Of a stretch of 64,000 bases of DNA, positions 1 to 13,491 are shown piece after piece; the first letter of the stretch is position 1; every line of letters starts with the position of its first letter. The stretch lies in contig FN649733.1 in assembly GCA_000310025.1 (NCBI GenBank), positions 1,262,482-1,326,481 on the forward strand. Reading direction: 5' to 3'. Both the position numbers and the translations under genes were made by a program. The notes beneath the pieces were generated by a model. That model was not told the origin of the DNA and did no database searches. It saw only the letters and a list, made by a program, of their open reading frames with translations. Origin of the DNA: Ectocarpus siliculosus. Lineage: Eukaryota > Sar > Phaeophyceae > Ectocarpales > Ectocarpaceae.

Positions 1-123
1 CCTTACCCCCCCCCCCCGTTCCTTTAATGGCTTGGGAAACGGGAGTACCCCCCCCCCCCCCTGTCCTTCTTCCCGGCTTGTTTTGGCCGTGGCTCCCCCG
101 CCGCCATCCTTACCCAACAAGCC

Positions 124-3100
124 ATGGCCGCCCAGTTTGGCCATGCTTTGACCGCCGAGATCACCGCGCAAGACGTGGAAACCGTCTCCAAGGCTGTGTC
201 GGTGCTCCAAGGCATCCTCAGGCGGCGCAAGGCCTTAAAGGCTAGCGAGGCATCCACCGGCGGTGCTGTCGCAGCTGGCGCGGCCGATGCCGAGGTTGAA
301 GTCCCGCCAGGAGTGGCTGGAGCGGCAGCGGACGGGGACGGTCGGAGGGGGAGTGGGAGTGGCGGGGGGACGGAGGGGGGCGAGGGCACCGGAAAATGGA
401 ATCTAGAGCAGGAGGTCGAGCTGCTTTCGAAGGTACGGATATGTTGAGGGAGGCAGGCAGGGGGGCTTGGTGTTTTTTCTACCTCTCTTTCACTCCTTCG
501 GTTCCCTGTACCTGCAGTGCATGTTTTCCCACGAGGGGGCGAGCAAGCGGACCCATCGAACTGACACTGTATAGAGCGCCGCCAACACGTGTCCCAAATC
601 TCTCCGCTCCTCCCCCCCCCTCTCTCTTTTAGGCGTACACATTGTCTTTCTTCTCGACACCGAAATTTCGACACGAAGAATGCACAATAACAAGAAAATG
701 TTTCCGAGTGTCCCCCGTCCCCTACACGTGCGCGCCCTGCTCGAGGACGACCCTCATATCTGCACGCTACACACATCATTTTTGTTGTTTCGTTCGTTGC
801 TCTCGGGATCAGGACCCCGAAGTGGCGAAAAGCCTCCTCCACGCGACCGAGCGGCTGCGGGGGTTGGCGAGAGTCGCGGGAGTGTACGTGGACACGTACA
901 TGGCTCTGAGCGTCCTGGAGTTCGGGTTCGGGGGCCTGCTTCAGCGCCTGCCGAGGCTCTTGCCTGTGGTGCAGACGACGGTGAGAGCGTTCGCGAATCC
1001 TTGATCTCCTTGTTACCACCTTTTAGCAAGCGTGGTGGGGATCTTAGGACACCGAAGAAGATGCGGGTTCTCGACTGGTTGCAAGATCGGTTGACAAGCT
1101 CGGACGTTGCGCGTAGCTTGATAGGGTACAATGTGACGGAATAGTTGGTGTTCCGAAAACCAGTCCGATGTTTGCATGCTTCGTGTGGCGAGGCGGCAGC
1201 AAGGGGGGTAAGACTTGAACACCCCCCCCCGCGTGCGCGCTTTCCCCTCTCCTTACTCATACCGCCTGCGTGCTTGTTCACAACGGGCCCCGCCGTGTCT
1301 GTTCTCGCCATACGACGGCACGATGTCCGCACGCAAAAATGCGCAGATCCAGAAGAAAGGGTTCACGATTAAGATTTCTAACCTCAACCTAGGGGGCGTC
1401 GTCTTTCCTCGAAGCGACATCCGTTTTTCTTTCCAGGGAACAAGCCTTCCGCCCCACGGCAGCACCGTGGAGACAAGCACCCCGTTCGGTGAGTGAGCCG
1501 TGGCGATATTTTTGTAGATATATATATATATATATGTAGAGAGAGAGGCGTGGATTAGTCGAGTCAGGGGCCAGAAAAAGAGATGAAACGCACGGACATG
1601 GCAACTAACGCGATAGAGAGGTGTAGGCGTTAAGGGGATGTATCAGGAAGGGACGAGACTGTACCAAGTATTGGGCCTCAGGGGAATGGCAGTTGCGCAC
1701 AGAGAAAGGATAGGAGGGAGACGCATGCTACAGAGAGGAAGGGGAGGGAGAGAGAAAGCAGGAGAGAGTGTGCCAGGAGTGTGGCGCACTAAGAGCAAAT
1801 GATGAAGCGCACACAGAAGCGGGGAGATGAACGGAAGATGGCTCCTAGTGACCTCAGATCTCGTGCTTGTGCTTTTCGTTGCTGGAGAATCGATGGCACG
1901 GAGTCCTTTCTCACAGAGCAGACGTATCCCGCTCCTCTCCCCCAGTCACCGCTACAGACCGCGTTTGTTTCCGTTCGCTTTTCCGTTGTTTTTTTTCGTG
2001 ACAGGTCGGGGAAGGGTGGTGCGGTACATGAAGCGAACGCACAGCCTGTGCGTCGAGCTGCTGTCCTTCCCCCTCCGCTCCGGCCAGTACGCCAGGTGAG
2101 GCAAGGGGGGGAGGGACGCGGAGAACAGGGACGAGATATCGCGAGAAATCTGAGGCCATGAGATTGATGGCGGGGGATGTTTGTTGTCTCAGAAGTAGAG
2201 AGTAAGATGACATGAGGCGTGTTGACGGGAACAGGCATGTTTTTTCTGCGGACCCGACGAAGCAGATACATACGCTTGTAAAACACGAACAACCTGACGA
2301 CCAGCCAGGTTGTTGCAGTACTGTTGTCACAGGGACAATTCATTGCTGTTGCAGGTCTAATACACCTTGTCCACGCTAGCTCACGCTTTGCACAACCTGG
2401 CGATCACTAGATGATGGAACATGTTCCAGCCGACCCCCCCCCCCCCCAGCGCTGCCGCCACCGCTGCCCACCCTCGTTCCCAACAATGACTGCTTCGCCT
2501 TTTTTCCCTCGACTGCGCGGTGTCGATCGCCAGGGCTTTCGTTCAGCCAGGAGACGTGGTCGTGATCGAGCCTGACCAGGACAAAATTAGCGACCGCGGC
2601 GGCGCAGCGGTTGCGTCCACAGCGGCGGCGGCCGGCGCCGCCGAAGGTACCAGCGCCTCGGAGTCGTTGGCGCAACCCCCGGGCCTCTTGAACCCGGACT
2701 CAATCTTCGGCGAAGGCGACGACGAGTCCTCGCGGCCCTCTTTGCACACGCGGGCGGCTGCAAAGACGCTCCTGGCGGCGTCCTCTCTGCACCAGCGCCT
2801 GCAGGATCGCCGGAGGCGTTCCGCCGACGGGTCTGGCGGAGGAGGATCGAACCAGAGGCAGCGGCAAGGCAGAAAGAACGGAGGCGGCGGCCCCGTCGAA
2901 AGTTTTGGCGCCACCGTCGACACCTACTACACCCCCGCGCCGCCGCCGCCGCCGCCGCCGCCGGAGCCCGCTTGTGTTCCCGCCCCGGGTGACGATGGCG
3001 TGGGACCGGGAACCCATGTTGCCGGCGATAATGCAGCGGCCGCTCTCCCGCCAGCGGCAGACGGTGGCATGTCAACAGGGGTCAAACCGCTGCGCTCAGC

Positions 3101-6100
3101 CTATGCGGGAGGGGTGGCAACGTCGACCGGGCCTGACGATGAGGCTACGGGCATCTCGGCGGCAGCCGGAGCGAAGAGGCATGCGCGAGGTAGGAGCGCA
3201 GGCTCTGAGTTTGCCACGGGAGCCGGCGGGGGTGATGGCGCTCTGGACATGGTCGACGAGAAACGACGGGGCTCGGAGATCATCATGAGGCGCGCGTAAG
3301 TCGGGCGCCAAAAATAGCGGCACGGAAGGCTTTATTTGTTGCTGTTGTTGATGGTGGTCGAGGCGGTTCTCGGGGCAGCTTTATTTTCAGGTTAGGGTTA
3401 GGGGTGAGGGGCGAGGCAACGTTTTCATGCCGTGTGATGAGCAAGTATGTACGCGACACAGGGGGGCCTCCGCTTCACAATGGTAGGGACGCGTGCGCTG
3501 TGGCCAGAGAGCCGGTCAGCCACAAATCGCGACTAATACTTAGGCAGCGCACACCGAACATATGTACTTGTAACAGCGCGCATCTTGCCTCACGTCACGT
3601 CCCCCCCCCCCTCTACGCCGTTTCTCGTGCCTGCGAGAACCGCAGGGGGAAGCCGCCTCTCTCTCAAGGCCCGCTCCCTCCTCCTCTTCCTCCGAAGCCG
3701 AAGAGCGTCCCAACGCCGGCAACGGCAACCGTCGCCCCGGCCGACGTTCATGACGGCATCTCCGCGGGTGTTCCGGGCAGGAAGACTCGGACGTGGCCGG
3801 TGCGGGCTGAGAGCCAAGAGCTAGAGACCGGTTCGCGCGGCGGAGATGCATCTGGAGGGAGCGCAGCCGAGGGCGGAGAGGGTGATACGAGTCCGGGGGG
3901 GATCGCCGGCGGCATCTTGGGCTCCGGCGTCTGGAAAAAGGCTTACTCTGCAGCTTCGAACGCAGCCGCTACCGCTATAGCCGTGAACAACGACCTTTCT
4001 GCGTCGGCAACGGCCGCGGCAGCTAATTTTGCGAACGGGGGAGGGGTCCGGTGGATGGGAAACCGGGCCGGGGACGGCGGTCGCGACGTCGGGGATGCCA
4101 GTCGCAGCGGCGACACAGCTACTGTCGACCACCAAGAACGGGAGGAGATGGGCGATTCCATCGGAGTTGACGAGGAGGAGGGAGGGGAGAGAGAAGCGCC
4201 GCCGCCGCCGCCATATTTGTCCATCACCGTGGGAAATGTGAGCTGCTTCTTGCCGGACGTGAACTGGTCCGTGCAGATGCAGCAGAAGCGGTTCCTAAGG
4301 GTGGGGGACTCCGGGTACATCAAGTGAGTTACGGGGACTTCGGTCGCGATCATTGTTGGCGGTGCCATGCATGTATTCCTTGCGTGAAGAAAGGGGGTCG
4401 GTGTCTGTGGGTTCTGGCTTGACTTGGGATGCAAAGGGGGGCACCGGCGCGCGTGAATCGAACCGCGTTGTCCCCGCTACGCGACAGTGCTTTGCTCAGG
4501 AGTGACCGCACTGTCGGACGAGTTTGGTCCTGACAATGGTCGTTCCTGATTGTCGATCCGCTGCTCCTCCACTCGTTCTCATCTTGTTGTGCAACACTCG
4601 CGGCAAAAGGCAACCAGCGTGTTGAAGCACCCAAACCCATTTGTCCTTCCTTGCTTTGTCCGTTGTGACTTTTCCAGCGTCTGGCTGGAGGGCGTGTCGC
4701 TGTCTCTCTCCCTTGACCCGGGAGCCGGCGTTGATTCCCTGTTCGGTTCTTCCCGACGTCCGTCGCAAACGCCACCGCCACCACCACCGCCACCAGCCGC
4801 TCCTCGCCATCTTCCTGGTACCTCGGCCGCCGCCGCCGCCGCCGCCGTCGGAACAAGCGGCGGCGACAATCAGGGCGCCCCCCCACGCCCGTTGTTCCCG
4901 TTCGTGGCAACATCATCACAGTCACCGAGATCCGTCTCCGCAGAACCTTCAGCGGAGGGAATAGACGGCGGGAGCGTGGCCGAGAGGGGTGAGGGCGGGT
5001 CCTCTTCGGCTCCCGTCGACGGTGGGAGTTCTGCTGCCGCCGGGAAGGATGGTGGTTCTGGCGGCGGCGGTGGCGGCTGTGGGCGTGGCGGCGGCGGTGG
5101 CTCTTCGAAATGGTCCAAACTGTGAGAGAGAGAAATGCTTGAGCCTTGTTGTGCTTAGGATTCACCCGCTCGAAAAATGAAAATGTATTTTTCGACGTCT
5201 GCTTTTGTTGCGCCGCTCTCCTTCACACGGCAGTTATTTTTGTTTTCGCTTCGCACTGTGTTCTCAGGTACGAAGCCGACATATTCTACCCTAGTCTCAA
5301 CAAATGTCCATACGGCTGGTTCTGCATCACAGCGCGTACGGTAACACTTTGAAGTTTTTGCTGCGACACGACACACACCTCACGGCACTTTGATGCGTAC
5401 GTCTGCCGCGCCGCAGGAACTCGATGTCAACAGCCCTGTCGAAGGGCACCGGCAAGATCAAGCGGCGCTTGAAAGCGACAACATCGCAGCAGCAGCAGCA
5501 GCAGCAGCAGGCTCAGCTGCAACGAACCGGCCACCACCAGCCCGCGTCGACTGTTTTCCAGCCCGTCTCCTCTTTCTTCCCCCCTCCGTCTCCCACCGCC
5601 TCCTCCGAAAAATCGGATGCCTTCTCCTCTTCCTCCATCCCCTCGACGTCACGAGAACGCGCGGTAACTCCCCCCCTTCCTTCTGCCGCCACCACCGCCG
5701 CCACAACACCGGAAGCCCTGCCGTCATCGAGGTCGGTGCCGCACTTGTCGATCTTGGGTGACAACGACGCGGACGGCGGCAGCGGTTCGTTGGTATTCGC
5801 AACGGCGGCGGAATTTTCTCCTTTGGCGGCGGCGGCGGCAAGGAGGAGGGGCAGCGGCCTCGAGGGTGACGCCCGGGAGGCGGGGGAATTGCCTCCGTCT
5901 GGGATTTCTGGCGGCAGCGCAGACGGGTTTTTGAAGGTTGGCGCCTTTTTTTCGTCTATCTTATTTTCGAAGGAGCTCGTTGTTCTGTTTGAGGATGGAG
6001 GTGTAAGCTCTCTGACTATGTAGTTCGAACCGTGGGGTTGCCTGTGTCGTTTTTGTTCGCACCCGTATCCGCAAGTGCTAGCTTCGAGCAGCGCTTTGCT

Positions 6101-9100
6101 GTTTTTGATGGCGTTTTCAAACTTCGAGGGTCGTGGTCTTGTGGGGCTTCTCCCCGAGGCTGGGGTTTCTTTCCCCACTGTTTCGGTAGCTTCGAAATTA
6201 CAGTTTGCCCCCGCTCCTGCTGTATGTTTGACAGCAAGCTGCGTTTTAACTGTTGGGGTTGCTACTGTACCTGCTGTCTTTGGCACTTTTTTTGATCTGT
6301 TTGGGGACCTGATTGCACTCGTTTTGTCGCTTGTGCCTGTGAACGAATTACAATAGGTGACGGCGTGCAGCTGTAAGGTCGGGTCTATCCGCATCGAGGT
6401 GGACGGCAGCAAGCACGACGGCATCTACAACTTCCTGGCTAAGGGGCTGGGCGACACGATACGGTGCGTTTCCGTCGGTGGTGTCTTTGATACGTCTCTT
6501 TTCACTGTTCGGGGATTTCATTGGCACGGTGGTGGGGGAGGTTGGGGGAGGGTGTGTGTGTGATTTTTTTATACATTCTAGTATTATAGTTGTTGATGAC
6601 TTGAATGTACGTTCAGGCTATGCACCACGGGAAATTGGCCATGGTCATGGGTGGCTCTGATGTGTCGAAGTGGAAAGCGGGTGTGGGGCAGGGGGGGACG
6701 GGGGGTGCACCTTACTACCGTGTGTTGGAACTATTGTTGCTGGAATGGGCCTGTTTATTTTCTCGTTCCAGTTCTGCTTGCTCTCTACTCCAGACTGCCT
6801 GTATCAACGGCAATTTGAAGGAAATACAGGCCCGGAGGACAGTCGCAAGTCCATCCGTCTAACCGAAGATCCCGTTTTTTCGTCTTTTGCGATCCGTGTG
6901 TACAAGCGACGCTGTGCGTGAGGCCGTGGAGAAGGCGTTTGCTGAGGAGATCGGGAAGCTCGTCGAGGGCATCAACGACCGGATCGCCGAGATTTGGTCC
7001 GGGAGTGCCCCGGTATCAAAGGTAATGACCACCGACATATGCTGTATCCCCCGCGGTCCTCGGTGTTGGAATTCACGAATGCTTTGGTGTTCGATTGTGC
7101 TCGCACCGACGCCAATGCGTGTTCGACCAATCGGAACTTGGCGGACAGAGTTGATCAAATAACAGCCGCGGCTTGTTGCTAGTATTTGTACCTCTTTCGA
7201 TTGGTTGGAGTAAGTGTACGAACTGTCGGTTCTTTACCGACGCCGCATACCGATTCCGTCTAGAACCGGCAATTAGCAGGCAGAAGTTCAGGGTCTACAG
7301 CAGTAACACACGGTTCGCGTTTTTACAACACAGCACGGAAATGCAATAAACGCTTCCGATTCTGTCTCGCACACAAACCGAACCCTTCTGCATCCCAACA
7401 ACCACTTGACCCTCGCTCGGCCCTCTGGCACCTTGCGATCGGATGAACAAACAACAAGTGTAGTGACCATGTTCGGTGAAGGCCATCAAACAAGAAATCT
7501 GTTTCCTCACGTCGGATAGTCGAAGGTCTAACAGCCAGCAACAATTCAGACAACTGCTGTGGTCGGCGGGTCTGGAAACCCATGAATGACAGCAGTTACA
7601 AGGTTCTCACCCTCTCCGGACCTAAATTCGTCTCTATCGGTTCGTTTGTCGTTCTTGTTGCCTAATTTTCTCCCCACCTCCCGCCCGCGTGATCTGATGG
7701 CTGTTCGCTTTTAATGCCATGCCCCTGCATGTCGCATCGCTCGGAGAGAAGAAGCCGGCCAGGTTGGTTTGTGCCGCCGTTCGGGCGCAGGGTCTGCCCA
7801 AGGGGAAGACAGACCTCTACGTTAAGGTAAGGTTGGCTTGGTTTCATTGTCACCTCTACGGTAAAGCAAGAGTATTTCTATGGGTCTTCCCCGTGGTGGC
7901 GTGAGAGCTTCTGGCCTGTCTTGCTGCCGATGTTCCATGCTTTGGTGCGTCCAGTACTTCAACTTGTGGTAGGAACAATCCGAGCAGAGATGGGTTTGGA
8001 CGGGTACAACGCCCAAAAACAGCAACCAATACGCAGCACATACAGTATGTGTAGTCCTTCACAAAAAAAGTCAAGTATTTTCTTTTCAACGCGTGGCGGA
8101 CTCTCTTCCACCGTCACACTGAGTTCATTGGCGACCGTTTCGTACGCACACGCTCCATACATTGTTGCGATAATAGCGTGATTTTACGGATATGGGACCG
8201 AGTGGTTTTCTGCTCTGCTGACAACGAAAATACCGACAACCGCAACAATATAACCAACAACAACAACAACAACAACAACAGCGGCAGCAGGAGCATACCC
8301 CCCACCCCCGCCCCAAAACAGGTACGCCTCATCAAGAAGGACGGCACCCAGCTTGAGAAGCGCAGCACGGCTGCCGTCGGAGCTGTCGCCACGTCCGCCG
8401 CCATGTCCATCCCAATCCCTTCCATGGCCACCATCTCCAGCAACAACAGCAAGGACAAAGAGCACGAGAAGAAGCAGAAGGAGAAGGAGGCCCCGGCGCG
8501 CAATCCGTGCTGGGTGGGGTTGGACAACGGTGCGTGCTTCGTTGGTGGAAAACATCCGCCGTGGTTCTCCCGAAAAAGCAGAGGCCACGCTGCGGAAGAA
8601 GAACATGTCGACGACGAACAGAAGTATATTTTTTGAACGAAAAAACAAAAAGCCAAGCGAATGCAACAATAAAACAACACCGGAGAGACGAAATTGTTTG
8701 TGTGCAACAACTTCGGTGGGATGGGACACAACATTTTGCTGGTCCTTCGTGCGTTGTTCGTGTCTGCGCAGATTTGTCCATGAACCTTCCGGAGGAAGAC
8801 CCGGGCCGCCTGAGCTTGGTCTTTGAGGTACGACCGAGGTCTGCGATATTTTATTTCGCGGTCTGCGTGCGTATCCTGAAAATATCTGTGTTTGCTCAGG
8901 CCAACGGTTGATACCAAAATACCCCTCGACCTCATCCCCCGTGCGTGTACCTTTTCTTTGCGTGCTGTTGTCGTTCCCCAGGTGTGGCACAGCGGAACAC
9001 TCGCCAATGCTCTTGTCGGATCGACGCGCCGGGTGACCATGTCGGAGATTGAGCCGCCGTCCCCTGCAGCAGCAGCAGCGGCGGCGGCGGCTGCAGCAGA

Positions 9101-9745
9101 AGCAGAAAAAGAGACGGAAGAAGACGAGGAAAGGGACGGGGGCGCCACCCCCGCGACCGTGTTGAGGGATTCCGACTCGAACACCTTGCGGTTAGACTTG
9201 GATTCCGGCGGGAAATTGATTGTGAGTGTTCGGGTCACAAAAAGGAGTTCCAGCGGTAGGTAGCGGCGGGGGCGGGAGGGGGCGGGGGTATAGGGGGGGT
9301 ACAGGAAAAAAAAAGCGCTCACGATGTGCGGTGACATCGTCACTCTTTGGTGCTTGCGCGTGCAAGAATGGCTTGAGCGATCACCCGGTTTGGCTTGTGC
9401 TGGGTCCACTTACCTTCAGCCACCTGTCACGTTTGATCCGCTTCCAGAGCGCGTATAGAGCGGCTGCATAAGGTGCCAATTTTTGCCCCGTCCTAAGTTG
9501 AGGTCCTCTTGTACCATACCGCACCCGCTTCCCTCTCGTCGATGCAATCAAACCCCTTGACAGCTGCCTCTCCGCCCGTTACATCTTCGAAGGTTAAATT
9601 GGCCGTGTTCGGGCTAGCAGCTCACCGTAGGCGCACCAGCTTAAATCGACCAGGGGATGGAGGCGGCGGTGGTGCCGGTGCAGGGATCCCCGAGGCCGCA
9701 CTCGCGGCAGCTGAAACCCAGAGGGCATTACGCCGATGGGACTAA
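124..9745 (+). CDS. Probable lipid-binding protein: TULIP/HAM1-like segments plus C-terminal C2-like domain (16-exon model)
   Basis: Exons, all GT-AG and phase-compatible: 124-432, 813-980, 1437-1488, 2005-2095, 2534-3295, 3646-4323, 4678-5121, 5268-5335, 5434-5936, 6357-6463, 6907-7021, 7749-7826, 8322-8529, 8772-8827, 8982-9221, 9593-9745. They total 4032 nt (1343 aa plus stop), and that even total supports the model. The Met at 124 has a good context (gccATGGcc), but the gene could begin upstream of the window. Residues 1-207 are helical. Beta-rich pieces (VSCFLPDVNW, VWLEGVSLSLSL, YEADIFYPSL) and an amphipathic helix near 1040-1098 (SKHDGIYNFLAKGLGD...) resemble TULIP/HAM1-like lipid-binding folds. 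Residues 1099-1343 resemble a C2 domain (ARLVCAAVRAQGLPKGKTD, DLYVKVRL, NPCWVGLDN, LSLVFEVWH). Long Ala/Gly/Ser/Gln-rich inserts separate the blocks. Membrane lipid transfer or tethering is inference. Exon 6, 9 and 12 acceptors are the least certain. Confidence 0.7.
2936..2962. repeat. (CCG)n run inside exon 5
   Basis: A run of CCG codons gives a short polyproline tract in the disordered region encoded by exon 5 of the first gene. Similar codon runs occur in the same gene at 5487-5508 (CAG, polyGln), 8259-8280 (CAA, in the intron before exon 13) and 9068-9095 (GCA/GCG, polyAla). They mark replication-slippage-prone linkers rather than folded domains. Confidence 0.75.
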
Positions 9746-10988
9746 ACTCTTTGTAGATCGGTCACAGTTTGCCATATGAGGAACCAGTGGCTCGAAGACG
9801 TTGTTCTGGTCGTGAGCCCTTTTTTATTGCACCAAGGTTTGAAAGGTGGCGCCGAATCTGGATGGTGTGTTTACACCGGGACCTCTTTGATGAACCTCGG
9901 CGATTCCCCGTTCCAGCTGCATAGGGGGGGTCACATGAAAACAGGACACGGGTTGTCTTCGAAAAATGATACAAAGAGGTTTTGGTACATAATACACAGG
10001 CCGCTTTCATACAGTGGTGGACGTTTGATGTGGAAGGAAAGGGAGTTTACTTCACTCTCGTGGCAATGAATCTGGTCTTTTCGTATTTCTTAGAAATGAT
10101 AATTATCCGCTACGTGCACGTTTTCACACAGGGGCGGGCGTTAGGTGTGGAAGGAACGGAGTTTTACATCACTCATAGCAATGCATGCTGTCTTTTTTCA
10201 ATCCCTAGAAATCGTCCGAGAGAGAGAGAGTACGCGCTCGTGACGCAATCCTGTGGTATTTTGTTTGCCTTAAGCTGCAGATTCTACGGTTCATTAAGAT
10301 TAAGGCCGCACGGGGATAAGTGTGGTAGGTTTTGGCACCGGTAGGAGCGCCAAGTATGAAGCCCCCAAGACGGGTGAGTAAGACGCCTCGAGAAACTCGT
10401 AGGGGGCGGGGCGCTAGGGGCAGCTATATAGCCGAACGTATTGATTCCCCAGTTGAACTCGTGGGATCCCAACGTTGAACGTGTGGGTTAGCATTTTTCA
10501 CTCTTTAACGGTCTGATGACTGGCTAGGGTTTAGGGGCATATGGAGGCTTGGGTAAGGTTGGGGCTCCGAAGAATAGCTATCGTTGGGTTTGCGTTTGGT
10601 ACTTGTTTTTTGCCTTGGGCAGACATTTTTGTAACACGAGAGGCTCAACATTCGATGTTTTTTTTTTGTCATGGAGCGCAAGAGCGACGCTTCTAACAAC
10701 CACAAGCTCCTACATTGTAGGTTTTCGTGTACAGTACCACCGCCGTGTTCACGGCACTTGGTCGGCTGACGAGTGCGCAACACGCCCCTCGAGGCAACCG
10801 GAGGGCCAGGGTGTGGTAGCGACGTTTCCAACAACGACGACACTGCCACGGCCAGCGAGGAAGACTACCCAAACGACCGTTGTTCGGGGAGGGCCCCGGC
10901 CATCCGGCACAGCCGCGTGCAATCACGCCTGGGGGGCGAGGAGTACTTCAGAATACACCGGAGGACCTGCAGGTTCACCCGGTCGACT
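9746..10988. other. Intergenic stretch, no gene recognised
   Basis: This follows the stop codon of the first gene and precedes the first duplication unit. It should include the 3' UTR of that gene. Short imperfect direct repeats of a motif like gtgtggaaggaa...gagtttta lie near 10,030 and 10,147. There is a short GA run near 10,220. Open frames here are short, differ in composition and show no family motif. Confidence 0.5.
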
Positions 10989-11005
10989 TGCTACACTCGC
11001 CGTAG

Positions 11006-12568
11006 ACAGCGCAGGGAGACGAAGCGCCGGAGTACACAGGGGTTCTGTTTTGGGAACGCAGATTCCCGTGGCGTCGTGGCGCAACAGGGGGCTCGCAGAT
11101 AGATGTCGGTCAACTGAGTGGCAGCCAAGAGCTGCCAGCGGACCTGATTAGAGGAGGAGTCGCGGGGAATGGGGGAGGGAGACTGAAACATCAGTCTAGT
11201 TTCGTGTGGATAAATAGCCAGTTTCTTCGTTTTTATTTCGTTTTTGTTTGCGATTTACCTCCCTTGCTTTAGCCATCTGTGCTGCACGACTGGCCCTAAG
11301 AACCACGGATGCGAGCGAGCGCGAGCGTTCACACCTGGTTGGCGATTAGCCTGCAGTAACCGGCAACGTGTGGAGATACATGGGTGTGTCGGACGATGCG
11401 CGTGGTTGTCTTGTTTTTCGGCTTTCTGTCGCAATTTATGGCGTAGAGTCCTTCCCAAACCTCAAGGACGGGGGGCGGGGTTGGGTGGAAACCGCCGTCC
11501 CATGACGTCGACTCTATACCTGTCACCCACAGCAGGAGTGCCTTGTTGTGGGTTATTACGCATGCCACCACGGAAATTCTTTTCTTTGCCTTCGCACAGT
11601 AGGGAAGAGCAGGCGCACGCGCGTTTTCCACCTGATACGGAGGGGGGAGGGATGTATTCAGCTGCAGCTTGTTTCAATTACATTGGCCTTCGCCCTAGAG
11701 GTCAAACCAGGTTTTCAACGTGACATGTAGACAGAGAAAGACATATGGCTGGTTCATGAAGTAGTGTTGATGCTCTTTGGCGCGTCAAAAGACGTTGAGT
11801 TTTTTCCTCCCTCTGGAACGTGATGGGTGGTATATAAGAAAAATGGCAAATTGAATGCCCTTTTTTCCGTTTTTGATGTATTAGGAGCAATCGCAGTTCT
11901 TACGCATGCGAACGTTCGTCGTTGTGCCAAGCCCACCAGAGGCGATTTACGGAGGGTGGGTATTGTAGTGATTTCCTGTGTTGGATGTGTAGGAATATTG
12001 CCGCCAGCTGCAGCTACATATTTGCACCACCACCAGTGCATGGGGATGATGTGTTGTATATTCTTGCAGAGGAGGCTGTAGCTCAACGTCAAAGAACCAG
12101 GATGGGTCTAGGTTGCGGCGGATCACGCGTGTATGTGTGTACGACCGACTTTCTGTGTGTGAGAGTTTATTGAAGGTGCACGCAACAATATCACTGGAAG
12201 GTTTCTTTTCCTACCCGAGACAGGCCCTGACGGGATGAATGTGTTCAAGTCCTCGCAGGGAAGTTTGAGCTTTTCAGTATCGAAACGCCTACCGGAGACT
12301 GCTCTCCGGGGACTTCCATAATCAAATCTCGAACAGCGATACATCGTCAACATGAGCGGTGTAGGTTTTCGCCGCTGTTCATTCGCCGATATGATCTCTC
12401 ATAGTAAAAAGTAAACAGAATGCTCGTCGACCCATCCATTCCCCATTTGGAAATCGGGGTTTCTGACGAGGCTACAAGAATCGACCAAGATTGTTGTGAT
12501 ATAAGGCAAGAGCTTGCTTATTCTGGCCGTGAATCTCGAGTAGTTTTATGAAAAACGTGTTTGGGTTA
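11006..12568. other. Duplicated noncoding block, left part of unit 1
   Basis: Nearly identical to 31,613-33,194. It contains a TATATAAG-like element near 11,830, but no open frame long or conserved enough to call a gene. Indels between the two copies break most candidate frames. No terminal repeats were seen at its edges. I assign no function. Confidence 0.6.
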
Positions 12569-13282
12569 TCATGCCACCAGACACCACTACTCACCGGGTC
12601 GCTCGTGTCACTCGCCACCTATACAAGCTAAGCAAAGGCTGTCACACCGTAACTTGCACCCCCAGCTCACAAAGCCGCGTCCCATACATTTGCCCTCGTT
12701 ATTTTGTATACCCGTGCGCATGATCACGTCGTTCCCTCTTCCGCGCCATCAAACGTCACCACCATAGCCGCAGCCCCTCAATCATACTTCCCTCCCCTCC
12801 CCGCGCACCCTTCGAACTTACGTCAAGGCGACCGCACCCTGTACCAACATCCTCCAACACTGCCCAGGGCGGAGTATTTCGTAACCTGGAGCGTACCTTC
12901 CATTGGGTTGCGTGCGCTGGTTGGATGCCTTTGAAAAAAACGCTTTCTCGCCATGTTGGCTTTCTTGCACGAACGATTAGAACGCGTTGGTGTTCCATCT
13001 CAACCCTTGTTGGATCGACCACCGCGACAACCTCATCGCTCGTAACCTTCTCCTACCCCACGAGAACCTACGGCACAAGTTCTTCATATTGCAGGCCTTG
13101 CTGGGTTTTCCGCCCAGCCAGCTGAGGTCCAACCGAACCCGTTGCTCACCGACACTTGTCTCCCGCTTTGCACCCACGTGCTTCTGGACGTGAATGGTCG
13201 GAATAGGAGCGAAAGTCTATCCCACAAACCAAGGCATTACTTCATCGCCGCCACACCCGCGTTTCTTCTTTTCTCCTTGTGA
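12569..13282. other. Segment unique to unit 1 (replaced by the retroelement in unit 2)
   Basis: Similarity between the duplicated units stops after gttatcat near 12,568 and resumes near 13,283. Unit 2 has the Ty3/gypsy element and flanks in this place. The roughly 0.7 kb is C-rich on the plus strand. Its open frames (for example 12,756-13,022 on the minus strand) carry no motif I recognise. It may be an older insertion or ancestral sequence lost from unit 2. Confidence 0.5.
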
Positions 13283-13491
13283 TGTGTGCTATCGGGGTTG
13301 GGTTTTCGTCGCTTGGCAGCGATGACATCGATGTAAAACAAGCCGATCACTTCGTGAGCTCGGCAACCAGATTCCCGCCTTGTTTTTGCATATGGTTTTT
13401 TATTGCGGTCACCATGAATGGTGGTCGAGTAGATTGTGTAGTGCGGGGTCCAGGACCCTCACTCCGCGCAAAGGGGATGATCGCACGTTGT

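Noticed and set aside
2543-3075. Minus-strand Arg/Pro-rich frames opposite exon 5
   Set aside because: They mirror the GC-rich plus-strand exon. Composition alone explains their length.
5390-5761. Alternative frame for exon 9 of the first gene (ELDVNSPVEGH...)
   Set aside because: It reaches a stop at 5,761 with no usable donor in phase with exon 10, whereas the polyGln frame joins both neighbours in phase.
8114-9409. 431-codon minus-strand frame over the C2-like exons
   Set aside because: Low-complexity Leu/Ser/Ala runs are reverse complements of CAA, GCA and GCG repeats. The plus-strand exons have matched splice sites and phases.
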